From Opitutia bacterium (GTDB taxonomy: Bacteria > Verrucomicrobiota > Verrucomicrobiia > Opitutales > Opitutaceae), in assembly GCA_003142955.1 (NCBI GenBank), contig PLOH01000148.1, forward strand, positions 233,977 through 297,976: a stretch of 64,000 nt of DNA, read 5' to 3'. Position 1 is the first letter of the stretch, and the number at the start of each line of letters is the position of its first letter. Made by a program: the position numbers and the translations under genes. Below are positions 1-9,628 of this stretch, in pieces. Under the pieces are notes generated by a model that saw nothing but the letters and a program-made list of their open reading frames with translations, made no database searches and was not told where the DNA came from.

Positions 1-351
1 CTCGGCCAGCTGATGCACGAATCCGTGGTCCGCGTGGATGCGCTGGCAGCGGCGGATGCCGCCATCCGGGATGCTTCGATTTTCAGCCGGCCATTTGTCT
101 TCCTTCATCACGTCGATTTCTCCATCGCGCGGGCGACCGGAAGCGTCTTCAAGCCGGCGGTGCCGACCACCGTCGAAGGCATGCTCTACGCCGGTTTCGG
201 CATGCTGTTGATCCTGGCGCTGTATCACGGAGCGGTGCGATATCCGGTTCGTCGCGCCTGGCGCCGCCGGAAGGCGCGTCAGGCAATGGCCGGCCAGGAG
301 CCGAAGTCCGCCTCAAGCCCGCAGTCGACAGGGGACAATCTGAGCGCCTAA
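1..351 (+). CDS. C-terminal part of a small membrane protein (possibly DUF2937-like), 5' end outside window
   Basis: Frame is open from base 1 (LGQLMHESVVRV...), one hydrophobic segment (GMLYAGFGMLLILALY), basic C-terminus. Confidence 0.45.
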   Translation, partial: LGQLMHESVVRVDALAAADAAIRDASIFSRPFVFLHHVDFSIARATGSVFKPAVPTTVEGMLYAGFGMLLILALYHGAVRYPVRRAWRRRKARQAMAGQEPKSASSPQSTGDNLSA

Positions 352-469
352 GATTCCTGACGGCGCGTGACGATTTTGCTGAAGGGCGGTGCGCCGTCAC
401 CGCCAATGTTGAATTCCTTGGCCCGGACGGCGCCGGGTCCCCCACCGTTGCCCAACGAGTTTTTCCACC

Positions 470-769
470 ATGTTGATCCACACTGTCTTTTTCTGGCTCA
501 AGCCGGAGCTTACCGCGGCCCAACGCGCCGAGTTCCGTCGCGGCGTCGAGTCATTGGCCGCAATCAAGCACGCCGCAGAGGTTCACGTCGGCGCGCCTGC
601 CGTCACACCGGATCGCCCGGTGGTCGACAAGACCTTCGCGGTCGGCTTGACCGTGATCTGCCGGGACCTGGCCGCCCACGAAGCGTATCAGGTCGATCCC
701 ATCCACCTGGCGTTTGTCGCCAGATTCAACCGTTATTGGACCCGCGTGCAGATTTACGACGCGGAGTGA
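470..769 (+). CDS. Dabb (stress-responsive A/B barrel) domain protein
   Basis: 99 aa, MLIHTVFFWLKPELT...; short Dabb-like barrel pattern ending in ...NRYWTRVQIYD. Confidence 0.75.
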   Translation: MLIHTVFFWLKPELTAAQRAEFRRGVESLAAIKHAAEVHVGAPAVTPDRPVVDKTFAVGLTVICRDLAAHEAYQVDPIHLAFVARFNRYWTRVQIYDAE

Positions 770-2181
770 TTGAACAGGTAGGCAACCACGTCGGCGGCCG
801 TGTAGGAGTCGGTGCCGGGCTTGAGGAAACGCGCCAACTCCGCGACGTCGTTGCCAGCCGTCAACAGGGGCAATTCGCGGACGCCGTTGGATCGGATTTG
901 GCCAAAACCGGTATTCGTCATCAGACCATTGCAGAGACATTTGCGGCCTTCGGTATCCTCGGCGGCCCCGCCTTTGCGCACGTAATCCGCGACCGGTTCG
1001 GCGGCGCACCGGTGCCCCAGGGTGCCATCCGGCTTCCGGTAGGACTTGCGCAGATAACCCAGGTCGCAGAAGCGCTCCCGCGCGGCATAGTGGTCCGCTT
1101 CGGATAGCGTATCGGACATTTGCAGCACCTTGAATGGAAAGCCCGTCGGAGAGGCGAGCGGATCGGTGAAAACGTTCGCCTGGCCAGTCTTCGCGAGCTG
1201 GCAAACCTGCCGTTTGAGGCCGGGTTCGATTCCGGACTCGTCGCAGAAAGCGAACGCAGTTCCCACCTGGATGCCCGCGGCGCCTTCGTTGATCGCCTCC
1301 GCCAGTTTTTCCGGCCGCGCATATGAACCCGCCAGCCAGAAGGGGAGACCTAGAGCTCGGAATTTATCGAGGTCAGGCACGTCCCGGAGGCCGTAAATGG
1401 GCTCGCCCCCGGCGGTGAGTTGCAGGGGGCCGCGGGGCGGGGCATTATGGCCGCCGGCGACGTCGCCCTCGATGATGAAGCCGTTTACCTGGCCGGTTGA
1501 CTTCCGGGCCAGCGTGATGGCCAGCGTGGCGGAGGCGACAATCGCGAGGAATTGGGGGCGTTTTAAAGCCGGCAGGAGATCACCGCAGAAGGACCGTGGA
1601 TTCAGGGTGGAAACAAACTCCTCGCCGGGCAGGGCGCTGTCCACATCGATGCGCAGCTCAGCGGGTGCGCCGGATGCAAATTGATCAAGCACGCCGGGGA
1701 TTGCCCGGGGTATTCCGGCCCCCATCAGCACGTAATCCACATCGGCCAGCATGGCGCCGAAAAGCGAGGGCAGGGTGGTCAGCTGCACCTTTTCGAGCAG
1801 ATTGATCCCCACCAATCCCTGGTGACCCTCCTTGGCGAGAAACACCTCGGCGAAGTTGGCTGCCACCATCAGTTCCATCAGCGCCGCACATGGACGAAGC
1901 GCGGGAAGCGCACTTAAATGGTATGCCGTCGAGGGCGCCTTGCCACCCGGCACATAATACTCCTCGATCACGCGTTCGGCCACGCCAGCGACCGGGAAGT
2001 GCTCCAATGCGTGACGCATGGCGCCGTCGGGATCGCCGGTTTGCAGCCGCCGGACGAACACGACCGCCAGCAGTGCGCCTGAAACCACGCCTAACTGCCC
2101 GAGTTGGGAGACCGTCCGGGCCAGCCGCCAATCAGAAACTCCGACGCCCATGCCGCCCTGCACGATGATTGGATGTGACAT
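754..2181 (-). CDS. Nitronate monooxygenase family FMN protein
   Basis: 475 aa; IVQGGMGVGVSDWRLARTVSQLGQLGVVSG, GDVAGGHN, EGAAGIQVGTAFAFCDESG motifs. Confidence 0.85.
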   Translation of the reverse strand: MSHPIIVQGGMGVGVSDWRLARTVSQLGQLGVVSGALLAVVFVRRLQTGDPDGAMRHALEHFPVAGVAERVIEEYYVPGGKAPSTAYHLSALPALRPCAALMELMVAANFAEVFLAKEGHQGLVGINLLEKVQLTTLPSLFGAMLADVDYVLMGAGIPRAIPGVLDQFASGAPAELRIDVDSALPGEEFVSTLNPRSFCGDLLPALKRPQFLAIVASATLAITLARKSTGQVNGFIIEGDVAGGHNAPPRGPLQLTAGGEPIYGLRDVPDLDKFRALGLPFWLAGSYARPEKLAEAINEGAAGIQVGTAFAFCDESGIEPGLKRQVCQLAKTGQANVFTDPLASPTGFPFKVLQMSDTLSEADHYAARERFCDLGYLRKSYRKPDGTLGHRCAAEPVADYVRKGGAAEDTEGRKCLCNGLMTNTGFGQIRSNGVRELPLLTAGNDVAELARFLKPGTDSYTAADVVAYLFNHSAS

Positions 2182-2424
2182 ATTTTATCCTGCGAACCGA
2201 CGATTCAAGTACCGGAGAAAACTCGCGCAGGATGTTCGGGAACCGTCACGAAGCATTCCAAGGAAGGCTGGCAGGACAGAGCCGTCGGCCGCCGACGCGT
2301 GCTGGCAGAGTGGACCCGTTGCCCCCGCAAGGGAAGTATTTTTGCCAGGAAGAAGACAACGGCCTTCGGGATAATCGATTACAGCAGTCTGCTCCTGCGC
2401 CGCAAAGATCGTTCGGGAGAGCGA

Positions 2425-2545
2425 GAGACTGTCTGAAAAGTCCGTCGCGCTTTGCGATGGAGGGCGCTGCGCCGTCAGCGTCGGTCGGAAATTGGGCGGC
2501 GACAACGCGCCGCCCTCCAAATCTTGGCAGTTTTCGGATAGCCCG
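2425..2545. repeat. Palindromic dispersed repeat, diverged relative of 31896-32022
   Basis: Shares ctgtc.g.aaa.tccg...GGAGGGCGCTGCGC.GTCAGCG...GCGGCGACA.CGCGCCGCCCTCCA.AT..TGGCAGT.T.CGGA with the element at 31896. Confidence 0.65.
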
Positions 2546-2730
2546 AGGCTCCTGCCGAGCCGGGCGGTGAATCCAGTGGGGCCAGGCTTGTTGCGAGCGG
2601 TTGACGTAGAACCTTGTGTGATCGAGCCCATTCGCCTTTCGACACCCGCCCTTCGACCGTACATTCCGGCCAGTCACGATCACGGAGCGCTTGCTCTCGG
2701 CTCGATGACATGGGAAAAGATCCGTCTCCC

Positions 2731-3456
2731 ATGCTCGGACAGCCCAAGGAAATTGAAGGTGTGTTGCTTCTCGACAAGCCCACCGGCTTCACGTCGCACG
2801 ACGTCGTGGCGCGATTGCGCCGCAAGCTCGCGATGAAGCGCATCGGCCATGCCGGCACCCTCGATCCGATGGCGACGGGTTTGCTGATCATGCTGATCGG
2901 CAAGGCGACGCGCGTTTCACAATATCTGACCAACCTCGACAAGGAATACGAGGGCACGATCGAGTTGGGCAAGATCACCAATTCCCAAGATGCCGACGGC
3001 GAGGTGATGGAGACGCGGCCGGTACCGCCGTTGACGGAGGAAGAGGTGCGCGTGGCCTTGCGGAGCTACCTCGGAGATCAATACCAGACGCCGCCCATGT
3101 TTTCCGCGATCAAGGTGGACGGCGTGCCCCTTTACAAGCGAGCGCGTCAGGGCGAAGTGGTGGAGCGCGAGCCACGGTTCATCCGGGTCTCGAGTTTCGA
3201 ACTGACTCGTTTTGCCCCGCCGCACCTCGATTTCCGCATGCACTGCAGCAAGGGGACTTATGTACGAACCCTCGCGCACGATCTTGGCCAGAAGCTCGGC
3301 TGTGGCGGACATCTTTGTGCCTTGCGCCGCACCGCGACCGACCGGTTCCGCATCGAGGCCGCGCTGACGCTGGAGCAGATCGAGCAGCTGCCGCTGGCCG
3401 AGATCGAAAAACGGCTGCTTCCCGTGTACGAGGTGGTGCCGAGTTTCGTGGCATGA
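2731..3456 (+). CDS. truB: tRNA pseudouridine(55) synthase TruB
   Basis: [31 protein letters not shown], catalytic-region motifs; start chosen at ATG 2731 inside the longer ORF. Confidence 0.93.
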   Translation: MLGQPKEIEGVLLLDKPTGFTSHDVVARLRRKLAMKRIGHAGTLDPMATGLLIMLIGKATRVSQYLTNLDKEYEGTIELGKITNSQDADGEVMETRPVPPLTEEEVRVALRSYLGDQYQTPPMFSAIKVDGVPLYKRARQGEVVEREPRFIRVSSFELTRFAPPHLDFRMHCSKGTYVRTLAHDLGQKLGCGGHLCALRRTATDRFRIEAALTLEQIEQLPLAEIEKRLLPVYEVVPSFVA

Positions 3457-4406
3457 AGCTGCCCGCCATTTACGACGGTCTGGAAAAGGCGGACCTGCCG
3501 TCGCGACCGCTGCATCTGGCGATCGGGATGTTCGACGGCGTGCATCTCGGCCATCAAGCGGTGATCGAATCAGCGGTTCATTCTGCGCGCCGGAGCGGCG
3601 GCCTGGCAGGTCTCCTTACCTTCTGGCCGCACCCCCGGGTGTTCTTCAATCCCGAGGCGCGCACCCGCCTGCTCATGAGCCCTGAGATGAAGTCGCGCGT
3701 CCTGGGCCGGCTCGGCGTGGATGTGGTCATCCAACAGGTTTTCTCCCGGGAATTCGCCGGTATTACGGCGGAAAATTTCCTGCCGTATTTGCAGCGCCGG
3801 TTGCCTGACTTGGCGGGCGTTTATGTGGGCGAGAATTGGCGGTTTGGGGCCGGTCGGAAAGGGAACGTTCACCTGCTGCTGGCCGAAGCGGCAAAGCACC
3901 ACGTGTCGGTGCTGAGCGTTCCGCGCATCCTCTGGAACGGCGAGCCGATCAGCAGCACCCGCATCCGCGACAGTCTCGAAGCGGGCCGGCTGGAGGAGGC
4001 CAACATGCTCCTCGGGTACTCGTATTTTGCGGAAGGGGTGGTGACCCCCGGCCGGCAACTCGGGCGCACGATAGGGTTTCCTACACTGAACCTGGCTTGG
4101 AAACCGGAGCTCAAGCCGCGCTATGGTGTTTATGCCGTGCGCGTCGCCGGCGATGCCGATGGCGGCCCGGCGCTGCCAGCGGTGGCAAATTACGGCTTGC
4201 GGCCAACGGTCGGGAAAGCGGACACGCCCTTGCTCGAGGTGCACCTCCTCGGCCCATGCCCGTTCGGGGAGGGCAGCCGGTTGACGATCGATTGGCTCAA
4301 GTTTCTCCGGCCCGAACAGAAATTCGACGACGTGGAGAAACTCCGCCTGCAAATCGCCCGGGACCGGGCGGACGCCGAGGTGTATTTCCAGACGCAGGCA
4401 CTGTAG
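3453..4406 (+). CDS. ribF: Bifunctional riboflavin kinase/FAD synthetase
   Basis: [44 protein letters not shown] overlap with truB stop. Confidence 0.92.
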   Translation: MKLPAIYDGLEKADLPSRPLHLAIGMFDGVHLGHQAVIESAVHSARRSGGLAGLLTFWPHPRVFFNPEARTRLLMSPEMKSRVLGRLGVDVVIQQVFSREFAGITAENFLPYLQRRLPDLAGVYVGENWRFGAGRKGNVHLLLAEAAKHHVSVLSVPRILWNGEPISSTRIRDSLEAGRLEEANMLLGYSYFAEGVVTPGRQLGRTIGFPTLNLAWKPELKPRYGVYAVRVAGDADGGPALPAVANYGLRPTVGKADTPLLEVHLLGPCPFGEGSRLTIDWLKFLRPEQKFDDVEKLRLQIARDRADAEVYFQTQAL

Positions 4407-4428
4407 GGCGGGGTCGCCGAACCCCGCC
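4407..4428 (+). terminator. Hairpin after ribF
   Basis: ggcggggt-cgccga-accccgcc inverted repeat starting immediately after the ribF TAG. Confidence 0.6.
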
Positions 4429-4486
4429 TCCTCCGTCAGGACGCTGCCGCTGGGTTCGAGTTATAAAAAGATACACTGGCAAAAGG

Positions 4487-4612
4487 GTGGAGCGCGTGTC
4501 TGATGTCGCCCCGCTCAGGTGGTGCGCGTTGTCTCCAACGCGCTCAGAGATGTGGCGGGGCTCGGGGGGGCCCCAGCGCGCATCAAGCGTCTTGTGGACA
4601 AGCCGCGCCACG
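4487..4612. repeat. Dispersed intergenic repeat, copy 1
   Basis: gcgcgtgtctgatgtcgccccgc matches exactly at ~26755; further shared ggggctcgg and gcgtcttg.ggacaagccgc.ccac. Confidence 0.65.
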
Positions 4613-4645
4613 TCACTCCCAGGGAAAAGTGTAAACCAAGTGGCC

Positions 4646-4697
4646 GCGAGCGCCAGCGAGTGGTTCTGCAATCGACGGTCCACTCGCTGGCGCTCGC
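4646..4697. repeat. Perfect 18-bp inverted repeat
   Basis: gcgagcgccagcgagtgg ... ccactcgctggcgctcgc with 16-nt loop. Confidence 0.85.
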
Positions 4698-4769
4698 AGC
4701 TACACCGGCAATCCCAATTTTGCGTCCGGAACAAACGCTCGTTCGCGGCTGATGACTGCGCTCCGATTG

Positions 4770-5405
4770 CTACGGTTTCGCCGGATAACCGACGGTCTGG
4801 GCGACAATAATCCTCTGGTCTGACGGAAGCTTCAGCGCCTTGGCCAGCGGCTCGCGATTGACCATGCCGCGAACGACGGTGGCGAGCCCTTCGGAAGCGC
4901 AGAACAGATAGACATTCTGGCTGATCAGGCCCGCCTGGATTCCACTGTACATCGCCCGATCCTCGGCTGAGCCGCCGCTCGCGCGAGAGACGTAGATCAG
5001 ATTGACCGGCGCGGAGCCGACAAATGGCTGAAGGCCCGTCAAGGCGCGCAGGTCGTCGCCTGCGACCGGCTGCAGGCGGTTGTTCTTCGCGTCGTAAAGA
5101 TACGCGCCGTCAGCCAGAGCCACGTAAAGATCCATCTCCTGACGGTTCATCGGCGAAGGTGCGGTGCGCCCACCGTGATCCGGGCGATTGATGCCCCAGG
5201 CCGCCCAAAGCAGGTTGGCGAGCACCTGCGGCGGAAGCGGATCTGGCGCGAATTCACGGTGGGACGCGCGCTCCTGCAGCGCCTGCATGAGCGGCTTGCC
5301 GCCACCGGTCTGCGGTGCCGGCAAGGCGACGGGTTGCGGGTTGGGCGCGGCGGCCACGGCCCAGACACAAAGGACGAACAAGGCGAGCATCGCTGATTGG
5401 CGCAT
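4770..5405 (-). CDS. SagB/ThcOx-family nitroreductase-like protein, secreted
   Basis: Signal peptide; LQERASHREFAPDPLPPQVLANLLWAAWGINR; ...GIQAGLISQNVYLFCASEGLATVVRG. Confidence 0.8.
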   Translation of the reverse strand: MRQSAMLALFVLCVWAVAAAPNPQPVALPAPQTGGGKPLMQALQERASHREFAPDPLPPQVLANLLWAAWGINRPDHGGRTAPSPMNRQEMDLYVALADGAYLYDAKNNRLQPVAGDDLRALTGLQPFVGSAPVNLIYVSRASGGSAEDRAMYSGIQAGLISQNVYLFCASEGLATVVRGMVNREPLAKALKLPSDQRIIVAQTVGYPAKP

Positions 5406-5430
5406 GGTGGTTCAGGGTTGAAGAAGGGGT

Positions 5431-6507
5431 TCAGAGCGGTGGCGAACTGCGCGGCAGCTTCCGGGCGGCGGCTTCCATCATCAGGAAGAAAGCCTGCCCT
5501 TCGGGCGAAACTCCAGGGCGGTCAAAGGTCGGCGCGCCGGCCACTCCCTGGACGAAGCCATCGCGATCCACCTTGCCGCGCGCTGCGGCGCGCATCCGGT
5601 CGGCCGCCGGAAGATAATCCGCCGGGAGCCAGCCTCCGCGAACACTTTCGTAGATGGCGAAGGCGAGCATCTGTGCGAGATTGGTTTCCACGAACGAATG
5701 GGGATCGTCGACGACATTGTAGAACAGGCCGTCAGCCCGTTGGTGCGCGAGGCAGCCGTCGATTACGTTTCGGAGATCTCCCGTCAAGCGCGCCCTGGCG
5801 GTGGCGCGATTTTCCGGCCACGCCCGGATGACGCGCGCCAGCCCGGCGGCGGCCCAGCCGTTGCCTCCGCCCCAGGCAGCCGGGTCCGTCAACCGCTGCG
5901 ATTTCTCATCCCAGATGTGCGCCAGGAGTTGTTTCCGGGGATTCCACAACCGGCGCCAGTGGCCATCGATCTGGAGGAGGGCTTCGCCGGGGTGTCCGGT
6001 GAAGGCAAGGAAAGGCGGGGTGGTGTGAAAGCTATCCGACCAGATCGTCTCGCCGGCATGGAAGATCGTGCCGTCGACCGCCCGCGGCGCCCGCTTGAGG
6101 ACGTAGGCGAGCGACTGTTCCAGCGCCTTGTGCAGTCCCGGATCGCCGGTCAGTTGTGCCGCGCGCGCCACGGCTTCGCCCGCCATCAACGGATCCACCG
6201 GCGCGCCCTCCAGCGCTGCCGGCACGCCTTCCTTGGAAAGATAAATCAGGCTGGCGCGCGCCATCGCCACCACCAGATCATCGCGGCCTTCCTCCAGAAA
6301 AGCCTGGGCCAGGACCCCCTGCTCCCAGGATTTGCGCTGCATCGACAACGCCGCGATGCGCACCCGTTCGACGAGCGGGTCGGATACGCCGGCTCCGTTG
6401 TCGGCCGGCGCGCCGGACAGCGAAGTGGACGCAAACAGGGAAGAGCAGGCGCAGGCTCCCAAGGCCAGCCAGGCGAAATTAGAAAATCCCAGACGGATGT
6501 GGTGCAT
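5431..6507 (-). CDS. Glycoside hydrolase family 88/105-like (unsaturated rhamnogalacturonyl hydrolase type)
   Basis: 358 aa with signal peptide; RKSWEQGVLAQAFLEEGR, WGGGNGWAAAGLARVIRAWPE, VVDDPHSFVETNLAQMLAFAIYESVRGGWL. Confidence 0.8.
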   Translation of the reverse strand: MHHIRLGFSNFAWLALGACACSSLFASTSLSGAPADNGAGVSDPLVERVRIAALSMQRKSWEQGVLAQAFLEEGRDDLVVAMARASLIYLSKEGVPAALEGAPVDPLMAGEAVARAAQLTGDPGLHKALEQSLAYVLKRAPRAVDGTIFHAGETIWSDSFHTTPPFLAFTGHPGEALLQIDGHWRRLWNPRKQLLAHIWDEKSQRLTDPAAWGGGNGWAAAGLARVIRAWPENRATARARLTGDLRNVIDGCLAHQRADGLFYNVVDDPHSFVETNLAQMLAFAIYESVRGGWLPADYLPAADRMRAAARGKVDRDGFVQGVAGAPTFDRPGVSPEGQAFFLMMEAAARKLPRSSPPL

Positions 6508-6618
6508 TTCTCCGAAAAACCTGATGTCACTCTAAATGCAGTTGCGAAACAGCCAAGAGCTATCTGGATTTATGCTTGCGCCTGGGGGCGTGGAATGATG
6601 CTTATTCCAGCTCTTTTC

Positions 6619-6695
6619 GGACTCTTAGCTCAGTTGGTTAGAGCGCTTCCTTGACATGGAAGAGGTCGCTGGTTCGAGCCCAGTAGAGTCCACCA
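6619..6695 (+). tRNA. tRNA-Val (GAC), CCA encoded
   Basis: Cloverleaf: GGACTCT acceptor, GCTC/GAGC D-stem, CTTCC-TTGACAT-GGAAG anticodon arm, GCTGG-TTCGAGC-CCAGT T-arm, AGAGTCC + ACCA. Confidence 0.96.
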
Positions 6696-6740
6696 GTTTC
6701 TTTCCGCCGCGGAAAGAAAAATTGGAGAAGGAACGATTGA

Positions 6741-6792
6741 GGCGCGAACTTGTCGCGCCCTCCGAAATAGGCGCAGCAAGCCTGCGCCCCTA
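6741..6792. repeat. Two adjacent short hairpins (REP-like or terminator)
   Basis: ggcgcgaacttgtcgcgcc and ggcgcagcaagcctgcgcc, at the 3' end of the minus-strand cluster. Confidence 0.5.
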
Positions 6793-6820
6793 CGGTTCTC
6801 TCCAGACTTTCGGACAGCCT

Positions 6821-7474
6821 CTATCGCTTGTCGCTCGCGGACGCGGCGGCGACGGCCTTTACAAAGGTCTTTGCTTTCGCCGTGATCGCCGCCCAATTCT
6901 TCTCCTTGAGCGATTTCCCGTCGACCAGCGCGCTGCCGGCGGCACATGCGGTGGCGCCGGCCTTCAGGAATTCGCCGATGGTGTCGGGCGTCACTCCACC
7001 AGTGGGCACGAGATCGATCTGGGGCAGGGGGGCCTTCACCGATTTGATGTAGGCCGGGCCGAAAAACTCGGCGGGGAAAACTTTTACGGCGTCGGCGCCC
7101 GTCTCCCACGCACTGAGGATCTCGGTCGGAGTGAGCGCGCCGGCGAACACCGGCACGCGATAACGCCGGCACATGGTGATGACGTCGGGCCGCAGGGCGG
7201 GAGTGACGATGAACTTCGCACCGGCCAGGATGCCCGCCCGCGTGGTCTCGGCGTCGAGCACGGTGCCGAGGCCGAACAGGAAATCCGGGAATTCGGCCGC
7301 GGCCTGCTCGAGCATGGCGATGGCGCCTGGCGTGGTCATCGTCAGCTCGATGCTGGTGAGCCCGCCGGCGGCCAGCGCCCGGGCGCAATCGAGCAGCCCG
7401 TTGGAGCTATCGGCGCGGATGATGGCGACGATTTTTTCCGTCTTGATTCTCGCGAGTGCGTCTGCGGTCTGCAT
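6821..7474 (-). CDS. eda: KDPG/KHG aldolase
   Basis: KIVAIIRADSSNGLLDCARALAAGGLTSIELTMTTPGA, VTPALRPDVI, KVFPAEFFGPAYIKSVKAPLPQIDLVPTGGV. Confidence 0.93.
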   Translation of the reverse strand: MQTADALARIKTEKIVAIIRADSSNGLLDCARALAAGGLTSIELTMTTPGAIAMLEQAAAEFPDFLFGLGTVLDAETTRAGILAGAKFIVTPALRPDVITMCRRYRVPVFAGALTPTEILSAWETGADAVKVFPAEFFGPAYIKSVKAPLPQIDLVPTGGVTPDTIGEFLKAGATACAAGSALVDGKSLKEKNWAAITAKAKTFVKAVAAASASDKR

Positions 7475-7555
7475 TGGTTGAAAATTTGATGGTTAACCGG
7501 CGCCGAGGGAACCCGAATTCTGATCGTTCCTCAACGCTCGATGGGGAGGATTGGC

Positions 7556-8653
7556 TCAGCGCACCACGCGGGCGGTGCCGCCGCCCATCGTTTTTTCCAC
7601 CTCCCGGCGGGAGGCCATCGAGGTGTCGCCCGGCGTGGTTGAGACGAGCGCGCCGTGTGCCGCGCCGTAGTCGACCGCCTTTTGCGGATCGTTGAATTGG
7701 AGGAACCCAAACTGCAGGCCCGACGCGAAGCTGTCGCCGCCGCCCACGCGGTCGAGGATCTCCAGCCCCGGGTATTTCCGGCTTTCATAGAACCGGCCGT
7801 CGTGCCAGAGAATCGCGCTCCAGTCGTTCTTCGTTGCAGTGATCACCTGGCGCAGAGTGGTGGCGGCGACCTTGAAGTTGGGAAACTCGGCGGCGGCTTT
7901 TTGGATCATCCGCTTGAACGCCTCCGTCTCGATGTTCGCGATGTTGTGGTCAAGACCCTCAACCGGGAAGCCGAGACAGGCGGTGAAATCCTCCTCGTTT
8001 CCGATCATGACATCAACGTGCCGGGCGATTTCGCGGTTGACCTCCTGCGCCCTTGGCAGTCCGCCGATGCCCTTCCAGAGTGAGGGCCGGTAGTTGAGAT
8101 CATAACTCACGACCGTTCCATTCCGTTTGGCCGCCTGAACGGCCTCCAGGGCCAGGCGGGCGGTGGTCTCGGACAGCGCGGCGAAGATCCCGCCGGTGTG
8201 GAACCAGCGCACGCCGAGCCGGCCAAAAATGTGGTCCCAGTCGAAGTCGCCGGGCTGGAGCTGGCTGACGGCGGTGTGGCCGCGATCCGATACGCCGACC
8301 GCGCCGCGGAGTCCGAAGCCGCGCTCGGTGAAATTCAGGCCGTTGCGGACGGTGCGTCCGCTGCCGTCGTCCTCGCGCCACCGGATGAAATCCGTGGCGA
8401 CGCCGCCCTGCATCACGAGATCCTCGACGAGGTGGCCCACCTCGTTGTCGACGAGGGCCGTGCACACCGCGGTTCGCAGACCGAAACATTTCCGGAGCCC
8501 GCGCGAGGTGTTGTATTCGCCGCCGCCTTCCCAAACCGTGAAATGCCGGGTGGTGCGCACCCGGCCCTCGCCCGGGTCGAGCCGGAGCATGATTTCGCCG
8601 AGGGAGATCTGGTCAAACGTGCATTGTTCGGCCGGCTTGATCGTCAGCGTCAT
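7556..8653 (-). CDS. kdgK: PfkB-family sugar kinase (2-keto-3-deoxygluconate kinase-like)
   Basis: 365 aa; SLGEIMLRLDPGEGRVR, VSYDLNYRPSLW, RVGGGDSFASGLQFGFL. Confidence 0.85.
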   Translation of the reverse strand: MTLTIKPAEQCTFDQISLGEIMLRLDPGEGRVRTTRHFTVWEGGGEYNTSRGLRKCFGLRTAVCTALVDNEVGHLVEDLVMQGGVATDFIRWREDDGSGRTVRNGLNFTERGFGLRGAVGVSDRGHTAVSQLQPGDFDWDHIFGRLGVRWFHTGGIFAALSETTARLALEAVQAAKRNGTVVSYDLNYRPSLWKGIGGLPRAQEVNREIARHVDVMIGNEEDFTACLGFPVEGLDHNIANIETEAFKRMIQKAAAEFPNFKVAATTLRQVITATKNDWSAILWHDGRFYESRKYPGLEILDRVGGGDSFASGLQFGFLQFNDPQKAVDYGAAHGALVSTTPGDTSMASRREVEKTMGGGTARVVR

Positions 8654-8770
8654 GGGGAGAGGTGTAAAGAATCCACGGCAGGAGGCGAGCCATCAGGTGC
8701 CGCATTGTCGGGCGAGGTCTCCAGACCCCGCCTTGCGGTCGAGAGCATGGTTCCGGCTCAGGCGTGAATC

Positions 8771-9538
8771 TTATCGCGCCAGCCAGCCGCCATCGACTGC
8801 CAGCGTGGAGCCGTTGACGTAGTCGGACGCCTCGGAGGCCAGAAAAACCACCGCACCTTTGAGGTCATCGGGCATGCCCCACCGCCCCGCCGGAATTCGC
8901 TCGAGAATCGCGTTCGCGCGGTTGGTGTCCGCCCGCAGCGGCGCGGTGTTGTCCGTCGCCATGTAACCCGGCGCAATCGCATTGGCGTTGATGCCCTTGG
9001 CGGCGAGCTCGTTCGCCATCAGGCGGGTCAGACCCTGGACCGCGCTTTTCGAACAGGTGTACGACGGGACGCGAGTGCCCCCTTGGAAAGACAGCATCGA
9101 GGCGATGTTGATGATTTTCCCCTTGCCGCCGCGGGCCACGACGTCACGCACGAAACACTGGCTCATGAAAAAGACCGCATCGATGTTGATGCCCATCACG
9201 TCATCCCAGTCCTTCTCGGAGAATTCGAGGAAGTCCGCCCGGCGGATGATCCCCGCGCAGTTCACGAGAATGTCCAGATGATCGAAGTGCGTCCGAGCCT
9301 GCGCGATCACCACGGGAATCGCGGCCCGGTCGCCGAGGTTCCCGGCGACGGCGACTGCCCGGCGGCCAAGGGCCTGCACCTGCTTCACCGTGTCGTCTGC
9401 CGGCAGAATATCCACGGCGACAATGTCCGCGCCAGCCTCGGCGAGCGCGAGCGCCATGCCTTGCCCCAGCCCGCGGGCGGCACCCGTGACAACGGCGACT
9501 TTGCCGTCGAGTCTAAAACGATCGATGATTGAGCTCAT
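8771..9538 (-). CDS. kduD: SDR oxidoreductase, 2-deoxy-D-gluconate 3-dehydrogenase type
   Basis: FRLDGKVAVVTGAARGLGQGMALALAEAGADIVAVD; YTCSKSAVQGLTRLMANELA; NAIAPGYMATDNT. Confidence 0.87.
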   Translation of the reverse strand: MSSIIDRFRLDGKVAVVTGAARGLGQGMALALAEAGADIVAVDILPADDTVKQVQALGRRAVAVAGNLGDRAAIPVVIAQARTHFDHLDILVNCAGIIRRADFLEFSEKDWDDVMGINIDAVFFMSQCFVRDVVARGGKGKIINIASMLSFQGGTRVPSYTCSKSAVQGLTRLMANELAAKGINANAIAPGYMATDNTAPLRADTNRANAILERIPAGRWGMPDDLKGAVVFLASEASDYVNGSTLAVDGGWLAR

Positions 9539-9628
9539 AGTATTCAGGAATAGGTGGGGGATTAGATCCGGCCCGGGCGGATGGAACGAGTCCGGGTCCT
9601 GTCGTCCAGTCAGAATCCAGCGGCCGTT

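Noticed and set aside
2182-2664. Short overlapping ORFs between nitronate monooxygenase and truB
   Set aside because: Opposing frames cover the same DNA, including a palindromic repeat; none has protein-like features.
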